Below, in pieces: positions 1 through 6,139 of a DNA stretch of 6,139 bases; the stretch's first letter is position 1; every line of letters begins with the position of its first letter. The notes under the pieces were generated by a model. That model was not told where the DNA came from, did not search any database, and saw only the letters and a program-made list of their open reading frames with translations. The DNA comes from Pedobacter sp. GTDB lineage: Bacteria; Bacteroidota; Bacteroidia; Sphingobacteriales; Sphingobacteriaceae. The position numbers were made by a program, and so were the translations under genes. The stretch is taken from the NCBI GenBank assembly GCA_028287885.1, contig JAQBOT010000120.1, positions 1-6,139 on the forward strand. Direction: 5' to 3'.

Positions 1-799
1 AACTGAACCAGTGTTCGGTACCGTTTTTGCCAACTACCCTAAACTGAACATCAAATTGTTTCTGCTTGTTACGGAGACCAGCCTCCAGGGTTGCCTTTAC
101 TCTTTCACGATCTTCTATAAAAAGGGCGTCCCAAAAATTTATCTCGCTGGCCTCCTCAACTGTATAGCCAAGTAGCGGTTTAACAGCGTCATTTATGTAG
201 AGCACCTGACCGTCAAAGGTTAAGACCACATGTATTTCTGGCGACAATGATGAAATCTGCAGCACTTCTTCCAAACGCAGGTTTTCTGCTGTTAGTGCCC
301 GCTTATTACGTTGCAGAATGATGTGCACCATCACTTCTCGAGCCAGAGTAACCAGGATTTCCTTCTCCGATGTGGTTAGTTTACGGGGTACAATATCCGA
401 GACACACAATACACCCAGTATGAACCCATCCTCGTCAACCAAGGGTGCACCGGCATAAAAACGAAGATGTGGCGGTCCGGTTACCGCTGGATTGTCAGCG
501 AATCGGCTGTCCAGCAATGCATCCTGCACTTCAAGCACCCCTGTCGTTTCAATCGTATATTGGCAAAAAGAAAGGTTTCGAGGCGTTTCAGTTACGTCAA
601 ACCCAACCGAGGACTTAACCCATAGCCGATGTTTGTCTACAAGATTAATAAAGGCAAATGGAACATTAAAAATCTGAGAAGCAAGCTTGGTTAAGTTGTC
701 ATAATCCGAATCCTTTGCGGTGTCCAAAATATTATAATTATACAAGGCAGATAAACGAGCGTCTTCTGTATGCAAGGGCATCTTAACTTCTTCAGACAT
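1..799 (-). CDS. GAF-PAS sensor protein, probable histidine kinase (N-terminal part)
   Basis: The frame is open from ATG at 799 to the left edge, giving 266 complete residues and no stop, so the C-terminal part lies outside the window. Residues about 20-160 read as a GAF domain of the type found at the N-terminus of many sensor kinases. Recognisable pieces are YNILDT (22-27), INLVDKHRLWVKSSVGFD (51-68), ETPRNLSFC (71-79), DSRFADNPAVTG (97-108), RFYAGAPL (113-120) and LGVLCVSD (128-135). A helical linker (about 160-185) leads into a PAS domain starting near 187, with FDGQVLYINDA (195-205) and LLGYTVEEA (209-217). Proteins of this layout usually continue into HisKA and HATPase domains and sense small ligands in the cytoplasm; that is inference here. 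No transmembrane segment is visible. An in-frame TAA (806-808) precedes the start; Met7 (781) is an alternative. It begins 10 bases after the glyA stop, so it is probably co-transcribed. No Shine-Dalgarno is seen. Confidence 0.85.
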   Translation of the reverse strand, partial: MSEEVKMPLHTEDARLSALYNYNILDTAKDSDYDNLTKLASQIFNVPFAFINLVDKHRLWVKSSVGFDVTETPRNLSFCQYTIETTGVLEVQDALLDSRFADNPAVTGPPHLRFYAGAPLVDEDGFILGVLCVSDIVPRKLTTSEKEILVTLAREVMVHIILQRNKRALTAENLRLEEVLQISSLSPEIHVVLTFDGQVLYINDAVKPLLGYTVEEASEINFWDALFIEDRERVKATLEAGLRNKQKQFDVQFRVVGKNGTEHWFS

Positions 800-809
800 A
801 TACGGTTAT

Positions 810-2096
810 TTATACAACAGGAGCTGAGCTATACAATGGAAACTGAGCCGCCAATGCAGTTACCTCTTTTTTAACCTGCAAGATGCTTTGTTCATCTGTT
901 GGACTGGAAAGTACGCGATCTATAAGATCAACTATTTTCTCCATATCTGCTTCTTTAAAACCTCTGGTGGTAATAGCCGCTGTACCTACCCGAATTCCGG
1001 AGGTTACAAAGGGCGACTTATTATCAAAAGGAACCATATTCTTATTAACGGTGATTTCTGCAAGCCCTAAAGCTTCTTCAGCAGCCTTACCAGTGATGTC
1101 TTTGTTTCTTAGGTCTATCAGCATCATGTGGTTATCGGTTCCTCCGGAAATTATACCATATCCTTTATTCATGAAGCTTTCTGCCATTGCACGGGCATTA
1201 CTTTTCACCTGTGTGATATACGTTAGGTATTCATCGCTAAGCGCTTCGCCAAATGCAATCGCTTTCGCGGCGATAATATGTTCAAGTGGACCACCTTGTG
1301 TACCCGGAAATACAGCCATGTCTAAAACAGAGGACATCATCCGTGGCTCTCCTTTTGGAGTTTTAAGACCGAAAGGATTCTCGAAGTCCTTACCCATCAT
1401 GATCATGCCTCCACGAGGACCACGTAAAGTTTTATGGGTCGTGGTGGTAACGATATGGCAATGTGGAAGTGGATTGTCTAACAGACCACGTGCAATCATA
1501 CCTGCAGGATGAGAAATATCTGCGAGTATAAGCGCGCCAATTTGATCTGCCACCCGTCTGATGAAGGCGTAATCCCATTCTCTGGAATAAGCTGAAGCGC
1601 CACAAATGATAAGCTTAGGACGTTCCGCCAGTGCAATCTCTTCCAGTTTAGCATAGTCAATTAAGCCATCTTCCTGCTTAACGCCATAGAACAAAGGTTG
1701 ATATAATTTCCCTGAAAAGTTTACAGGTGAGCCGTGTGTTAAATGGCCGCCATGGGAAAGGTCGAAACCTAATATCTTATCGCCAGGTTTAAGAACCGCA
1801 AGCATTACTGCTGCGTTTGCTTGTGCGCCTGAATGCGGCTGCACATTAACCCATTCTGCACCAAACAATTGCTTTGCGCGCGCGATTGCAATGTTTTCTA
1901 CTTCATCTACAACCTGGCAACCACCGTAGTAACGTTTGCCCGGCAACCCTTCAGCGTATTTATTTGTGAGCACCGAACCGGCTGCTTCCATCACCTGCTT
2001 ACTTACAAAATTTTCTGAAGCAATTAACTCAAGTCCATTTTCCTGACGACTCAATTCCCTGTTAATCAAATCAAAAATCAACGTATCTTTTTCCAT
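810..2096 (-). CDS. glyA: Serine hydroxymethyltransferase
   Basis: This cytoplasmic PLP enzyme interconverts serine plus tetrahydrofolate with glycine plus 5,10-methylene-tetrahydrofolate, the main source of one-carbon units. The 428-residue protein is full length for the family. The PLP lysine is Lys222 in [14 protein letters not shown] (217-230). The N-terminal signature LIASENF (24-30) and [15 protein letters not shown] (45-59) are present, with Tyr47 and the catalytic Glu49. Also visible are QPHSGAQAN (86-94), [16 protein letters not shown] (115-130), LADISHPAG (191-199) with Asp193 and His196, [11 protein letters not shown] (263-273), and SGIRVGT (366-372) with the substrate-carboxylate Arg369. 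The stretch 236-260 between GPRGG and FPG is longer than in E. coli and matches the Bacteroidota form. Residue 61 is Gln where GGCE is common. An in-frame TAA directly precedes the ATG, fixing the start. The gene is divergent from dxs and followed at 10 bases by the GAF-PAS gene. A weak -7-like TAATTTTA lies on the minus strand at 2123-2116, without a convincing -33 box. Confidence 0.98.
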   Translation of the reverse strand: MEKDTLIFDLINRELSRQENGLELIASENFVSKQVMEAAGSVLTNKYAEGLPGKRYYGGCQVVDEVENIAIARAKQLFGAEWVNVQPHSGAQANAAVMLAVLKPGDKILGFDLSHGGHLTHGSPVNFSGKLYQPLFYGVKQEDGLIDYAKLEEIALAERPKLIICGASAYSREWDYAFIRRVADQIGALILADISHPAGMIARGLLDNPLPHCHIVTTTTHKTLRGPRGGMIMMGKDFENPFGLKTPKGEPRMMSSVLDMAVFPGTQGGPLEHIIAAKAIAFGEALSDEYLTYITQVKSNARAMAESFMNKGYGIISGGTDNHMMLIDLRNKDITGKAAEEALGLAEITVNKNMVPFDNKSPFVTSGIRVGTAAITTRGFKEADMEKIVDLIDRVLSSPTDEQSILQVKKEVTALAAQFPLYSSAPVV

Positions 2097-2174
2097 TTAT
2101 AGAACTAATTTTTGGTAAAATTACGGATTTTTACGATTATTAGAGGATGTAAAAGGGTTCTATTAATGAATTAG

Positions 2175-2207
2175 TTTCCATTATATTAAACAAAATGTCG
2201 AACTTTG
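2175..2207 (+). promoter_or_regulatory. Candidate sigma-A-type promoter for dxs
   Basis: The known Bacteroidota consensus is TTTG, 19-21 bases, then TAnnTTTG. Here TTTC (2175-2178) is followed after 21 bases by GAACTTTG (2200-2207), matching 3 of 4 and 5 of 6 defined positions. Transcription would start near 2213-2215, giving a leader of roughly 15 bases before the dxs ATG at 2230. The region is AT-rich, so chance matches are easy. The same 133-bp spacer must also hold the glyA promoter on the other strand, which I could not place with confidence. Confidence 0.4.
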
Positions 2208-2229
2208 GACATCTTTTCTATAAAACTGC

Positions 2230-4158
2230 ATGGAAGAACCTACCCATCCATTATTGCCACATATCAACTTCCCCGCTGACTTAAAGCGGTATAATGACGA
2301 TGATTTAGAACAAATCAGTCAGGAATTGCGCCAGTACATCATTGATGTTGTTAGTGTTAACGGGGGGCATTTTGGCGCAAGCCTCGGGGTGGTAGAATTA
2401 ACCGTTGCCTTGCATTACGTATTGGACACACCGTACGACAGGCTGGTATGGGATGTAGGTCATCAGGCTTACGGACATAAGATTTTGACCGGCAGAAAGT
2501 CTGTATTTCATACAAATCGTGTAATAAATGGGATTAGTGGTTTTCCAAAGATCAGTGAAAGCGAATATGACACATTCGGTGTAGGGCACTCCTCTACATC
2601 CATATCCGCAGCACTGGGAATGGCAGTTGCTTCCCATTATAAAGGAGAAAAGGATCGCCAGCATGTTGCTGTGATTGGCGATGGTGCATTGACCGGCGGA
2701 CTAGCCTTTGAAGGTTTGAACCATGCGGGGATTGAAAATTCAAATCTTCTTGTGATTCTGAACGACAACTGCATGTCCATAGATCCAAATGTGGGTGCAC
2801 TGAAAGAATATTTAACCAGCATCAGTACCTCAAAATCATACAACCGCTTTCGCGATGATATATCAGCGGTACTTATCAAGCTTTCGGAGCTAGGGCCGAA
2901 CGCCCATAATTTCGTAAAGAAGATTGAGAAAAGCATTAAAGGGACGCTACTTAAACAAAGCAATCTATTCGAGGCTTTAAATTTTCGGTATTTTGGTCCG
3001 GTAGATGGGCACGATGTAAAGAAGCTTGCTTCAATCATTAGAGACCTAAAAGATATTCCTGGCCCTAAGCTTCTACATTGCATTACTGTTAAGGGTAAAG
3101 GCTTTGCACTGGCGGAAAAGGATCAAACGAAATGGCATGCTCCTGGCCTATTTGATAAAATTACAGGCGAGATCAAACGTTCAACGCCAGATAAACCGCA
3201 GCCGCCAAAATACCAGGACGTGTTTGGACATACCCTGGTTGAGCTTGCAGAATTGAATAAGAACATCGTGGGCATCACGCCGGCCATGCCGTCAGGCTCT
3301 TCCATGAACATCATGATGAAGGCTATGCCAAACCGTGCCTTTGATGTGGGTATTGCTGAACAACATGCAGTAACTTTTTCTGCTGGCTTAGCTACTCAGG
3401 GGCTTGTACCCTTTTGTAACATCTACTCGAGCTTCATGCAACGTGCCTATGATCAGGTGATCCATGATGTAGCGATACAAAATCTAAATGTAATTTTTTG
3501 CCTGGACAGAGCAGGACTTGCTGGATCTGACGGTGCAACGCATCATGGTGCTTACGATATGGCATTTATGCGCTGTATTCCGAACATGACAGTCGCTGCC
3601 CCAATGAACGAAGAAGAACTTCGCAATTTGATGTATACTGCGCAGCTAGAAAATCAGGGCCCATTTTCTATCCGTTATCCGAGGGGAAATGGAGTAATGC
3701 CGGATTGGAAGCGGCCGTTTAAAGCTATTGCGATTGGTAAAGGCAGAAAAATATGCGATGGAGAAGATGTCGCATTGTTAACTATAGGGCATGTTGGAAA
3801 CTTTGCGGTTGAAGCTTGCCGTGAGTTAAACAGCGAAGGCATACACCCGGCACATTATGATCTGCGTTTTGTAAAACCGCTGGATGAAGCCTTGTTGCAT
3901 GAAGTGTTTAAGCGTTATGCTACGGTAATAACCGTTGAAGACGGCTGCTTACAAGGTGGTATGGGCTCTGCAGTTCTAGAATTTATGGTCGATAATCAGT
4001 ATCAATCGAGAGTGATTAGATTGGGCATTGCTGATGAAGTAGTGGAGCACGGTGAGCAGGCAGAACTCTGGGCACTTTGCGGATTTGATTCAAACTCGAT
4101 CATCAAAGCCGTTAAAGAATACGCAGTGAGCAGAACTACAAAAACCATCGCTTCTTAA
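2230..4158 (+). CDS. dxs: 1-deoxy-D-xylulose-5-phosphate synthase
   Basis: This cytoplasmic thiamine-diphosphate enzyme condenses pyruvate and glyceraldehyde 3-phosphate to DXP, the first step of the MEP isoprenoid pathway and a precursor for thiamine and pyridoxal. The protein is 642 residues, slightly longer than the roughly 620 of E. coli. Visible motifs are GGHFGASLG (45-53, His47), [10 protein letters not shown] (75-84, His78) and [14 protein letters not shown] (117-130). The ThDP/Mg motif starts at GDGALTGG (150-157) and ends at NDN (178-180). The substrate region includes GPVDGHD (256-262). The central pyrimidine-binding domain has [17 protein letters not shown] (372-388, Glu377), [15 protein letters not shown] (426-440, His438) and IRYPRGNG (481-488, Arg485). 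The C-terminal transketolase domain runs from about 512, with [17 protein letters not shown] (569-585). All expected catalytic residues are intact. An in-frame TAA at 2221-2223 makes ATG 2230 the first possible ATG. No Shine-Dalgarno is present. It appears monocistronic, since the next gene is 157 bases away. Confidence 0.98.
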   Translation: MEEPTHPLLPHINFPADLKRYNDDDLEQISQELRQYIIDVVSVNGGHFGASLGVVELTVALHYVLDTPYDRLVWDVGHQAYGHKILTGRKSVFHTNRVINGISGFPKISESEYDTFGVGHSSTSISAALGMAVASHYKGEKDRQHVAVIGDGALTGGLAFEGLNHAGIENSNLLVILNDNCMSIDPNVGALKEYLTSISTSKSYNRFRDDISAVLIKLSELGPNAHNFVKKIEKSIKGTLLKQSNLFEALNFRYFGPVDGHDVKKLASIIRDLKDIPGPKLLHCITVKGKGFALAEKDQTKWHAPGLFDKITGEIKRSTPDKPQPPKYQDVFGHTLVELAELNKNIVGITPAMPSGSSMNIMMKAMPNRAFDVGIAEQHAVTFSAGLATQGLVPFCNIYSSFMQRAYDQVIHDVAIQNLNVIFCLDRAGLAGSDGATHHGAYDMAFMRCIPNMTVAAPMNEEELRNLMYTAQLENQGPFSIRYPRGNGVMPDWKRPFKAIAIGKGRKICDGEDVALLTIGHVGNFAVEACRELNSEGIHPAHYDLRFVKPLDEALLHEVFKRYATVITVEDGCLQGGMGSAVLEFMVDNQYQSRVIRLGIADEVVEHGEQAELWALCGFDSNSIIKAVKEYAVSRTTKTIAS

Positions 4159-4173
4159 AAGAACTTCCCCTCA

Positions 4174-4194
4174 AACTGTAGCAGTTCTCTACAG
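4174..4194 (+). repeat. Overlapping dyads after dxs: candidate operator or weak terminator
   Basis: CTGTAG (4176-4181) and CTACAG (4189-4194) form a perfect 6-bp inverted repeat with a 7-base spacer. A second dyad, AACTG (4174-4178) and CAGTT (4182-4186) around TAG, overlaps it, and AGAACT (4160-4165) is complementary to AGTTCT (4183-4188). The structures exclude one another as RNA. No T-run follows (CGCTAAAAAC comes next), so this is a poor intrinsic terminator for dxs. A 19-bp DNA dyad of this size would suit a dimeric activator site. Confidence 0.4.
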
Positions 4195-4258
4195 CGCTAA
4201 AAACAAGAACATTTCTTAATTTATTGATTCTTAGTAGTTTATGTGTTTTTCGGCGCAA

Positions 4259-4273
4259 TGGCACAGTTATGCA
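4259..4273 (+). promoter_or_regulatory. Near-match to a sigma-54 (-24/-12) promoter
   Basis: TGGCAC (4259-4264) is identical to the -24 half of the sigma-54 consensus and is followed by GCA (4271-4273) resembling the -12 half. The invariant GG (4260-4261) and GC (4271-4272) are separated by 9 bases, whereas functional sites normally have 10. A start of transcription would fall near 4284, about 30 bases before the GTG of the secreted-protein gene. The one-base deficit is a serious objection, so this is only a candidate. I found no better TTTG/TAnnTTTG pair in this spacer. Confidence 0.25.
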
Positions 4274-4315
4274 TTAGCATTTAATATCGCCTTAAGCGAA
4301 AACTAAACTAAAACA

Positions 4316-4627
4316 GTGAAAAGAATTTTTTTATCAGCAGCATTCTTGGCATTTGCAGGTTTAACTACAGTGAAAGCAAACACGGTTAAGTTAACTACGG
4401 TTTCTATTCAACAGGATAGTACAACGAAGACGCCGGTTAAAGTAGATGCACTGCCAGAAGCTGTGAAAACGGCATTAAAATCTGACAAATACAAGACCTA
4501 TACACCCAGTTCCGCTTATTTAGTTACTGCTGCCAACAAAGACGAGTGGTATGAAGTAGAGATAAGCAACAAAGAAGGACAAACCGCATCTTTAAAAATT
4601 GCCAAAGATGGCGTCGTAGTAGAATAA
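4316..4627 (+). CDS. Small secreted PepSY-like protein
   Basis: This 103-residue protein has a classical signal peptide: Lys2 and Arg3, a hydrophobic core (residues 4-16), then TTVKA with likely signal peptidase I cleavage after Ala21. The mature part is about 82 residues. It has a polar Thr/Gln/Ser-rich start, then DALPEAVKTALKSDKYK (44-60), then alternating strand-like segments: SAYLVTA (66-72), WYEVEIS (77-83) and ASLKIAKDGVVVE (91-103). The helix beginning LPEAVK followed by YEVE and a final K-x-DG-x-V strand resembles the PepSY-like/BT0923-type fold common in Bacteroidota periplasmic proteins. Their function is mostly unknown, and none should be assigned here. The start is GTG: an in-frame TAA at 4304-4306 leaves no ATG upstream, there is no internal Met, and only this start gives the signal peptide. 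The upstream context is A-rich without a Shine-Dalgarno. A strong terminator 34 bases downstream makes it monocistronic on that side. Confidence 0.85.
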   Translation: MKRIFLSAAFLAFAGLTTVKANTVKLTTVSIQQDSTTKTPVKVDALPEAVKTALKSDKYKTYTPSSAYLVTAANKDEWYEVEISNKEGQTASLKIAKDGVVVE

Positions 4628-4660
4628 ACATCCCCATATTATAACATTAATACCTTATAG

Positions 4661-4691
4661 AAGCCGGAAGTCCTCCGGCTTTTGTATTTTT
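4661..4691 (+). terminator. Intrinsic terminator after the secreted-protein gene
   Basis: AGCCGGA (4662-4668) pairs perfectly with TCCGGCT (4674-4680) around the loop AGTCC, and A4661-T4681 adds a further pair. A T-rich tail (4681-4691, interrupted by G4684 and A4686) follows at once. The GC-rich stem plus T-tract is a textbook Rho-independent terminator reading in the plus direction. The opposite strand has no comparable T-run after the stem, so it is unlikely to be bidirectional. Confidence 0.88.
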
Positions 4692-4692
4692 G
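4685..4692 (+). promoter_or_regulatory. Candidate -7 element for the response regulator gene
   Basis: TATTTTTG is an exact match to the Bacteroidota -7 consensus TAnnTTTG and ends 21 bases before the ATG at 4714, giving a predicted leader of about 15 bases. No TTTG -33 box is found at the usual distance, where the terminator stem lies instead. The element overlaps the terminator T-tract, so part of the match follows from that T-run. Confidence 0.4.
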
Positions 4693-4713
4693 CTATATTC
4701 TAACAATTAAAAA

Positions 4714-6042
4714 ATGGCGAAAATACTGATTCTGGAAGATGACTTAACATTTTCCCAGTTACTTGAAGGATTTTTTAAGAAGCATAAATATGAACCTGTA
4801 GTTGCCTACAAGGTAAAAGATGCGCTGAAACTTCTGGATCAACAATCTTTTGACCTATTGTTGGTAGATTATCGACTGCCTGATGGTACTGGGTTGGATG
4901 TACTCGCAACTGCGAAGGATAAAGGTTTGAATACCCCGGTAGTTATCATGACGAGCTTTAACGATGTTAGAACAGCTGTAAGATCAATCAGACTTGGTGC
5001 TTTCGATTACATAACAAAGCCGGTGAACCCGGATGAATTGCTGATGATTATTGACAATGGACTTAATCTTGGTAGTAAAGGAACCAAGGAACGTACCATT
5101 CAGCATGCAGACACCATTAAAGGGAACAGCCCTTCTGCAGATAAACTATACGAACATATCGCTCTGGTAGCTCCAACAGACATCTCGGTTATTATTCAGG
5201 GAGAAAGTGGCACAGGGAAAGAATACGCTGCACGCACCTTGCATCAACAGAGTAAAAGAGCAAGTCAGCCTTTTGTGGCGATTGATTGTGGAGCATTATC
5301 TAAAGAACTTGCTGCAAGCGAACTCTTTGGCCATGTAAAGGGTGCATTTACCGGTGCTTTAACCGATAAAAAAGGACAGTTTGAAGCTGCCAACGGTGGA
5401 ACTCTGTTCCTGGACGAAATAGGCAATTTAAGTTATGAGGTTCAGGTGAAGTTACTTCGTGCCTTACAGGAACGTGTAGTACAGCCTATTGGAAGTACAA
5501 GAACAATTCCTGTAGACGTACGTATTGTTGCAGCCACGAACGACGATTTGCTTACCTCGGTTACAAACGGCAGTTTTCGGGAAGATCTCTATCATAGAAT
5601 TAATGAGTTTAAGATCCAACTTCCAGCATTGCGCAACCGCGGCAAAGATCTAGACCTGTTCATCAATCATTTTGTTGAACTTTCAAACAAGGAACTTGGG
5701 CGGCAGGTAAAAAAGATTTCCGAAGAAGCTAAACAGATCTTGAACCAGTACGATTGGCCAGGGAACCTTCGAGAACTGAAAAACGTTATCAAGCGAATGG
5801 TTTTACTTAGCCCGGGGGAAAATGCAGGGATAGAAGCGCTGCCGGATGAAATGATGCTGGCCATCCATCAGGCACCTAAGCCAAGCGGCTCGAACTTAAA
5901 GGCAATCAACGAGGCTAATGAGAAGGCTTTGATTCAGGAAACCCTAGTAAAGGTTAAATACAACAAGTCTCAAGCGGCGAAGCTGCTGAACATTGACCGG
6001 AAAACCTTGTATAGTAAAATGGAGCGCTTCGAAATCGATTAG
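4714..6042 (+). CDS. NtrC-family sigma-54-dependent response regulator
   Basis: This 442-residue cytoplasmic transcription activator has the three domains expected for NtrC/AtoC/ZraR-type regulators. The receiver (1-120) has acidic residues Glu8, Asp9 and Asp10, phospho-acceptor Asp52 in [11 protein letters not shown], Thr80 and Lys102. The AAA+ domain (about 133-375) has Walker A GESGTGKE (163-170, Lys169) and an intact sigma-54-contacting loop GAFTGA (210-215). It also has Walker B LFLDEIG (231-237), sensor I around VRIVAATND (269-277), [10 protein letters not shown] (288-297) with arginine-finger candidates Arg289 and Arg295, and WPGNLREL (348-355, sensor II). A Fis-type helix-turn-helix (about 395-440) ends the protein, with [18 protein letters not shown] (419-436) as the DNA-reading part. 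All key residues are present, so it should be an active, phosphorylation-controlled ATPase. The start is fixed by an in-frame TAA at 4708-4710. No histidine kinase gene is adjacent in the window, so its partner is unknown. No specific symbol can be justified. Confidence 0.96.
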   Translation: MAKILILEDDLTFSQLLEGFFKKHKYEPVVAYKVKDALKLLDQQSFDLLLVDYRLPDGTGLDVLATAKDKGLNTPVVIMTSFNDVRTAVRSIRLGAFDYITKPVNPDELLMIIDNGLNLGSKGTKERTIQHADTIKGNSPSADKLYEHIALVAPTDISVIIQGESGTGKEYAARTLHQQSKRASQPFVAIDCGALSKELAASELFGHVKGAFTGALTDKKGQFEAANGGTLFLDEIGNLSYEVQVKLLRALQERVVQPIGSTRTIPVDVRIVAATNDDLLTSVTNGSFREDLYHRINEFKIQLPALRNRGKDLDLFINHFVELSNKELGRQVKKISEEAKQILNQYDWPGNLRELKNVIKRMVLLSPGENAGIEALPDEMMLAIHQAPKPSGSNLKAINEANEKALIQETLVKVKYNKSQAAKLLNIDRKTLYSKMERFEID

Positions 6043-6064
6043 TCGGTGTTAATACCGGCTCTTT
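6041..6064 (+). terminator. Possible weak terminator at the end of the response regulator gene
   Basis: Starting inside the TAG stop codon, AGTCGGT (6041-6047) can pair with ACCGGCT (6054-6060) as RNA, with one G-U pair, around a six-base loop. The downstream CTCTTTACTT is only modestly T-rich. On the minus strand the wobble becomes an A-C mismatch, so the hairpin is better in the plus direction. It overlaps the end of the convergent reading frame. Confidence 0.4.
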
Positions 6065-6139
6065 ACTTCAATGAGAGGTTCAAGTCTGGTTAGCACTTCC
6101 AATATTTCATTTTTAATTTCGCTATACATTGCGCCGTTT
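6049..6139 (-). CDS. Unidentified convergent gene (C-terminal tail, partial)
   Basis: On the minus strand a reading frame enters from the right edge and ends at TAA (6051-6049). Thirty positions are visible: 29 residues plus the stop. The residues include EIKNEILEVLTRLEPLIEV, a strongly amphipathic, probably helical stretch with Leu/Ile at heptad-like spacing, ending KSRY. An in-frame ATG lies at 6129, but the frame stays open upstream of it, so this may be a C-terminus or a very short gene. It is convergent with the response regulator, with six bases between the two stop codons. I do not recognise the family. The composition and tight convergent spacing suggest a real gene end, but 30 codons are too few to be sure. 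Confidence 0.4.
   Translation of the reverse strand, partial: NGAMYSEIKNEILEVLTRLEPLIEVKSRY

Noticed and set aside
492..677. A 61-codon plus-strand frame near the left end
   Set aside because: It is antisense to the GAF domain of the partial sensor gene, whose minus-strand translation matches that family along its whole length.
883..1512. A 209-codon open frame on the plus strand inside glyA
   Set aside because: It lies wholly antisense to a full-length, strongly conserved glyA. Its translation is rich in Ser/Ile/Pro without any recognisable motif, as expected of a complementary shadow frame.
2097..2229. A riboswitch or small RNA in the glyA-dxs spacer (for example a THF, glycine or TPP element)
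   Set aside because: The spacer is only 133 bases and AT-rich. I see no conserved stem set or riboswitch core sequence, and it has to hold two divergent promoters.
2637..3083. A 148-codon open frame on the minus strand inside dxs
   Set aside because: It is antisense to conserved dxs, including the ThDP-binding motif, and its translation shows no family signature.
4176..4194. CTGTAG/CTACAG as the intrinsic terminator of dxs
   Set aside because: The stem is only 6 bp with a 7-base loop and is followed by CGCTAAAAAC with no T-run, so termination there is doubtful. It is kept only as a dyad of uncertain role.
4360..4402. Short repeat TTAACTAC occurring twice in the secreted-protein gene
   Set aside because: It encodes LTTV twice around the signal peptide cleavage site. 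Two eight-base copies in coding sequence do not support a mobile or regulatory repeat.

Overview
The window reads as chromosomal housekeeping DNA from a member of the Bacteroidota, most likely near the Sphingobacteriaceae (Pedobacter/Mucilaginibacter-like). This rests on protein style: a serine hydroxymethyltransferase with the Bacteroidota-type insert before the FPG motif, and a short secreted PepSY-like protein of a kind I associate with that family. It also rests on the lack of Shine-Dalgarno sequences before any start, and on -7 elements resembling the Bacteroidota consensus TAnnTTTG. The genus is inference. I see no insertion sequence, CRISPR array, tRNA, rRNA or phage signal.

Layout, left to right. 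Positions 1-799 (minus strand) hold the N-terminal 266 residues of a GAF-PAS sensor protein that runs off the left edge. Ten bases upstream of it on the same strand is glyA (810-2096), so the two look co-transcribed. A 133-bp divergent spacer separates glyA from dxs (2230-4158, plus strand), the first enzyme of the MEP isoprenoid pathway. A 157-bp spacer (4159-4315) rich in dyads precedes a GTG-started 103-residue secreted PepSY-like protein (4316-4627), which is closed by a clear intrinsic terminator (4661-4691). A complete NtrC-family response regulator (4714-6042) follows, with an intact GAFTGA loop for contact with sigma-54. The last 91 bases carry the tail of an unidentified convergent minus-strand reading frame.

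How the genes may work together. glyA and dxs are unrelated housekeeping enzymes (one-carbon and isoprenoid metabolism) that share only a divergent intergenic region. The more suggestive group is the right half. The spacer before the secreted protein contains a 19-bp dyad (CTGTAG-N7-CTACAG) and, about 65 bases further on, a sequence close to a sigma-54 promoter (TGGCAC...GC) whose GG-GC gap is 9 instead of the usual 10. The gene after that protein encodes a sigma-54 activator. A local circuit in which the activator drives the secreted protein is a testable hypothesis, not a demonstrated one.

Every complete gene, and the left partial one, has an in-frame TAA no more than nine bases upstream of its start, so the start calls are well constrained.
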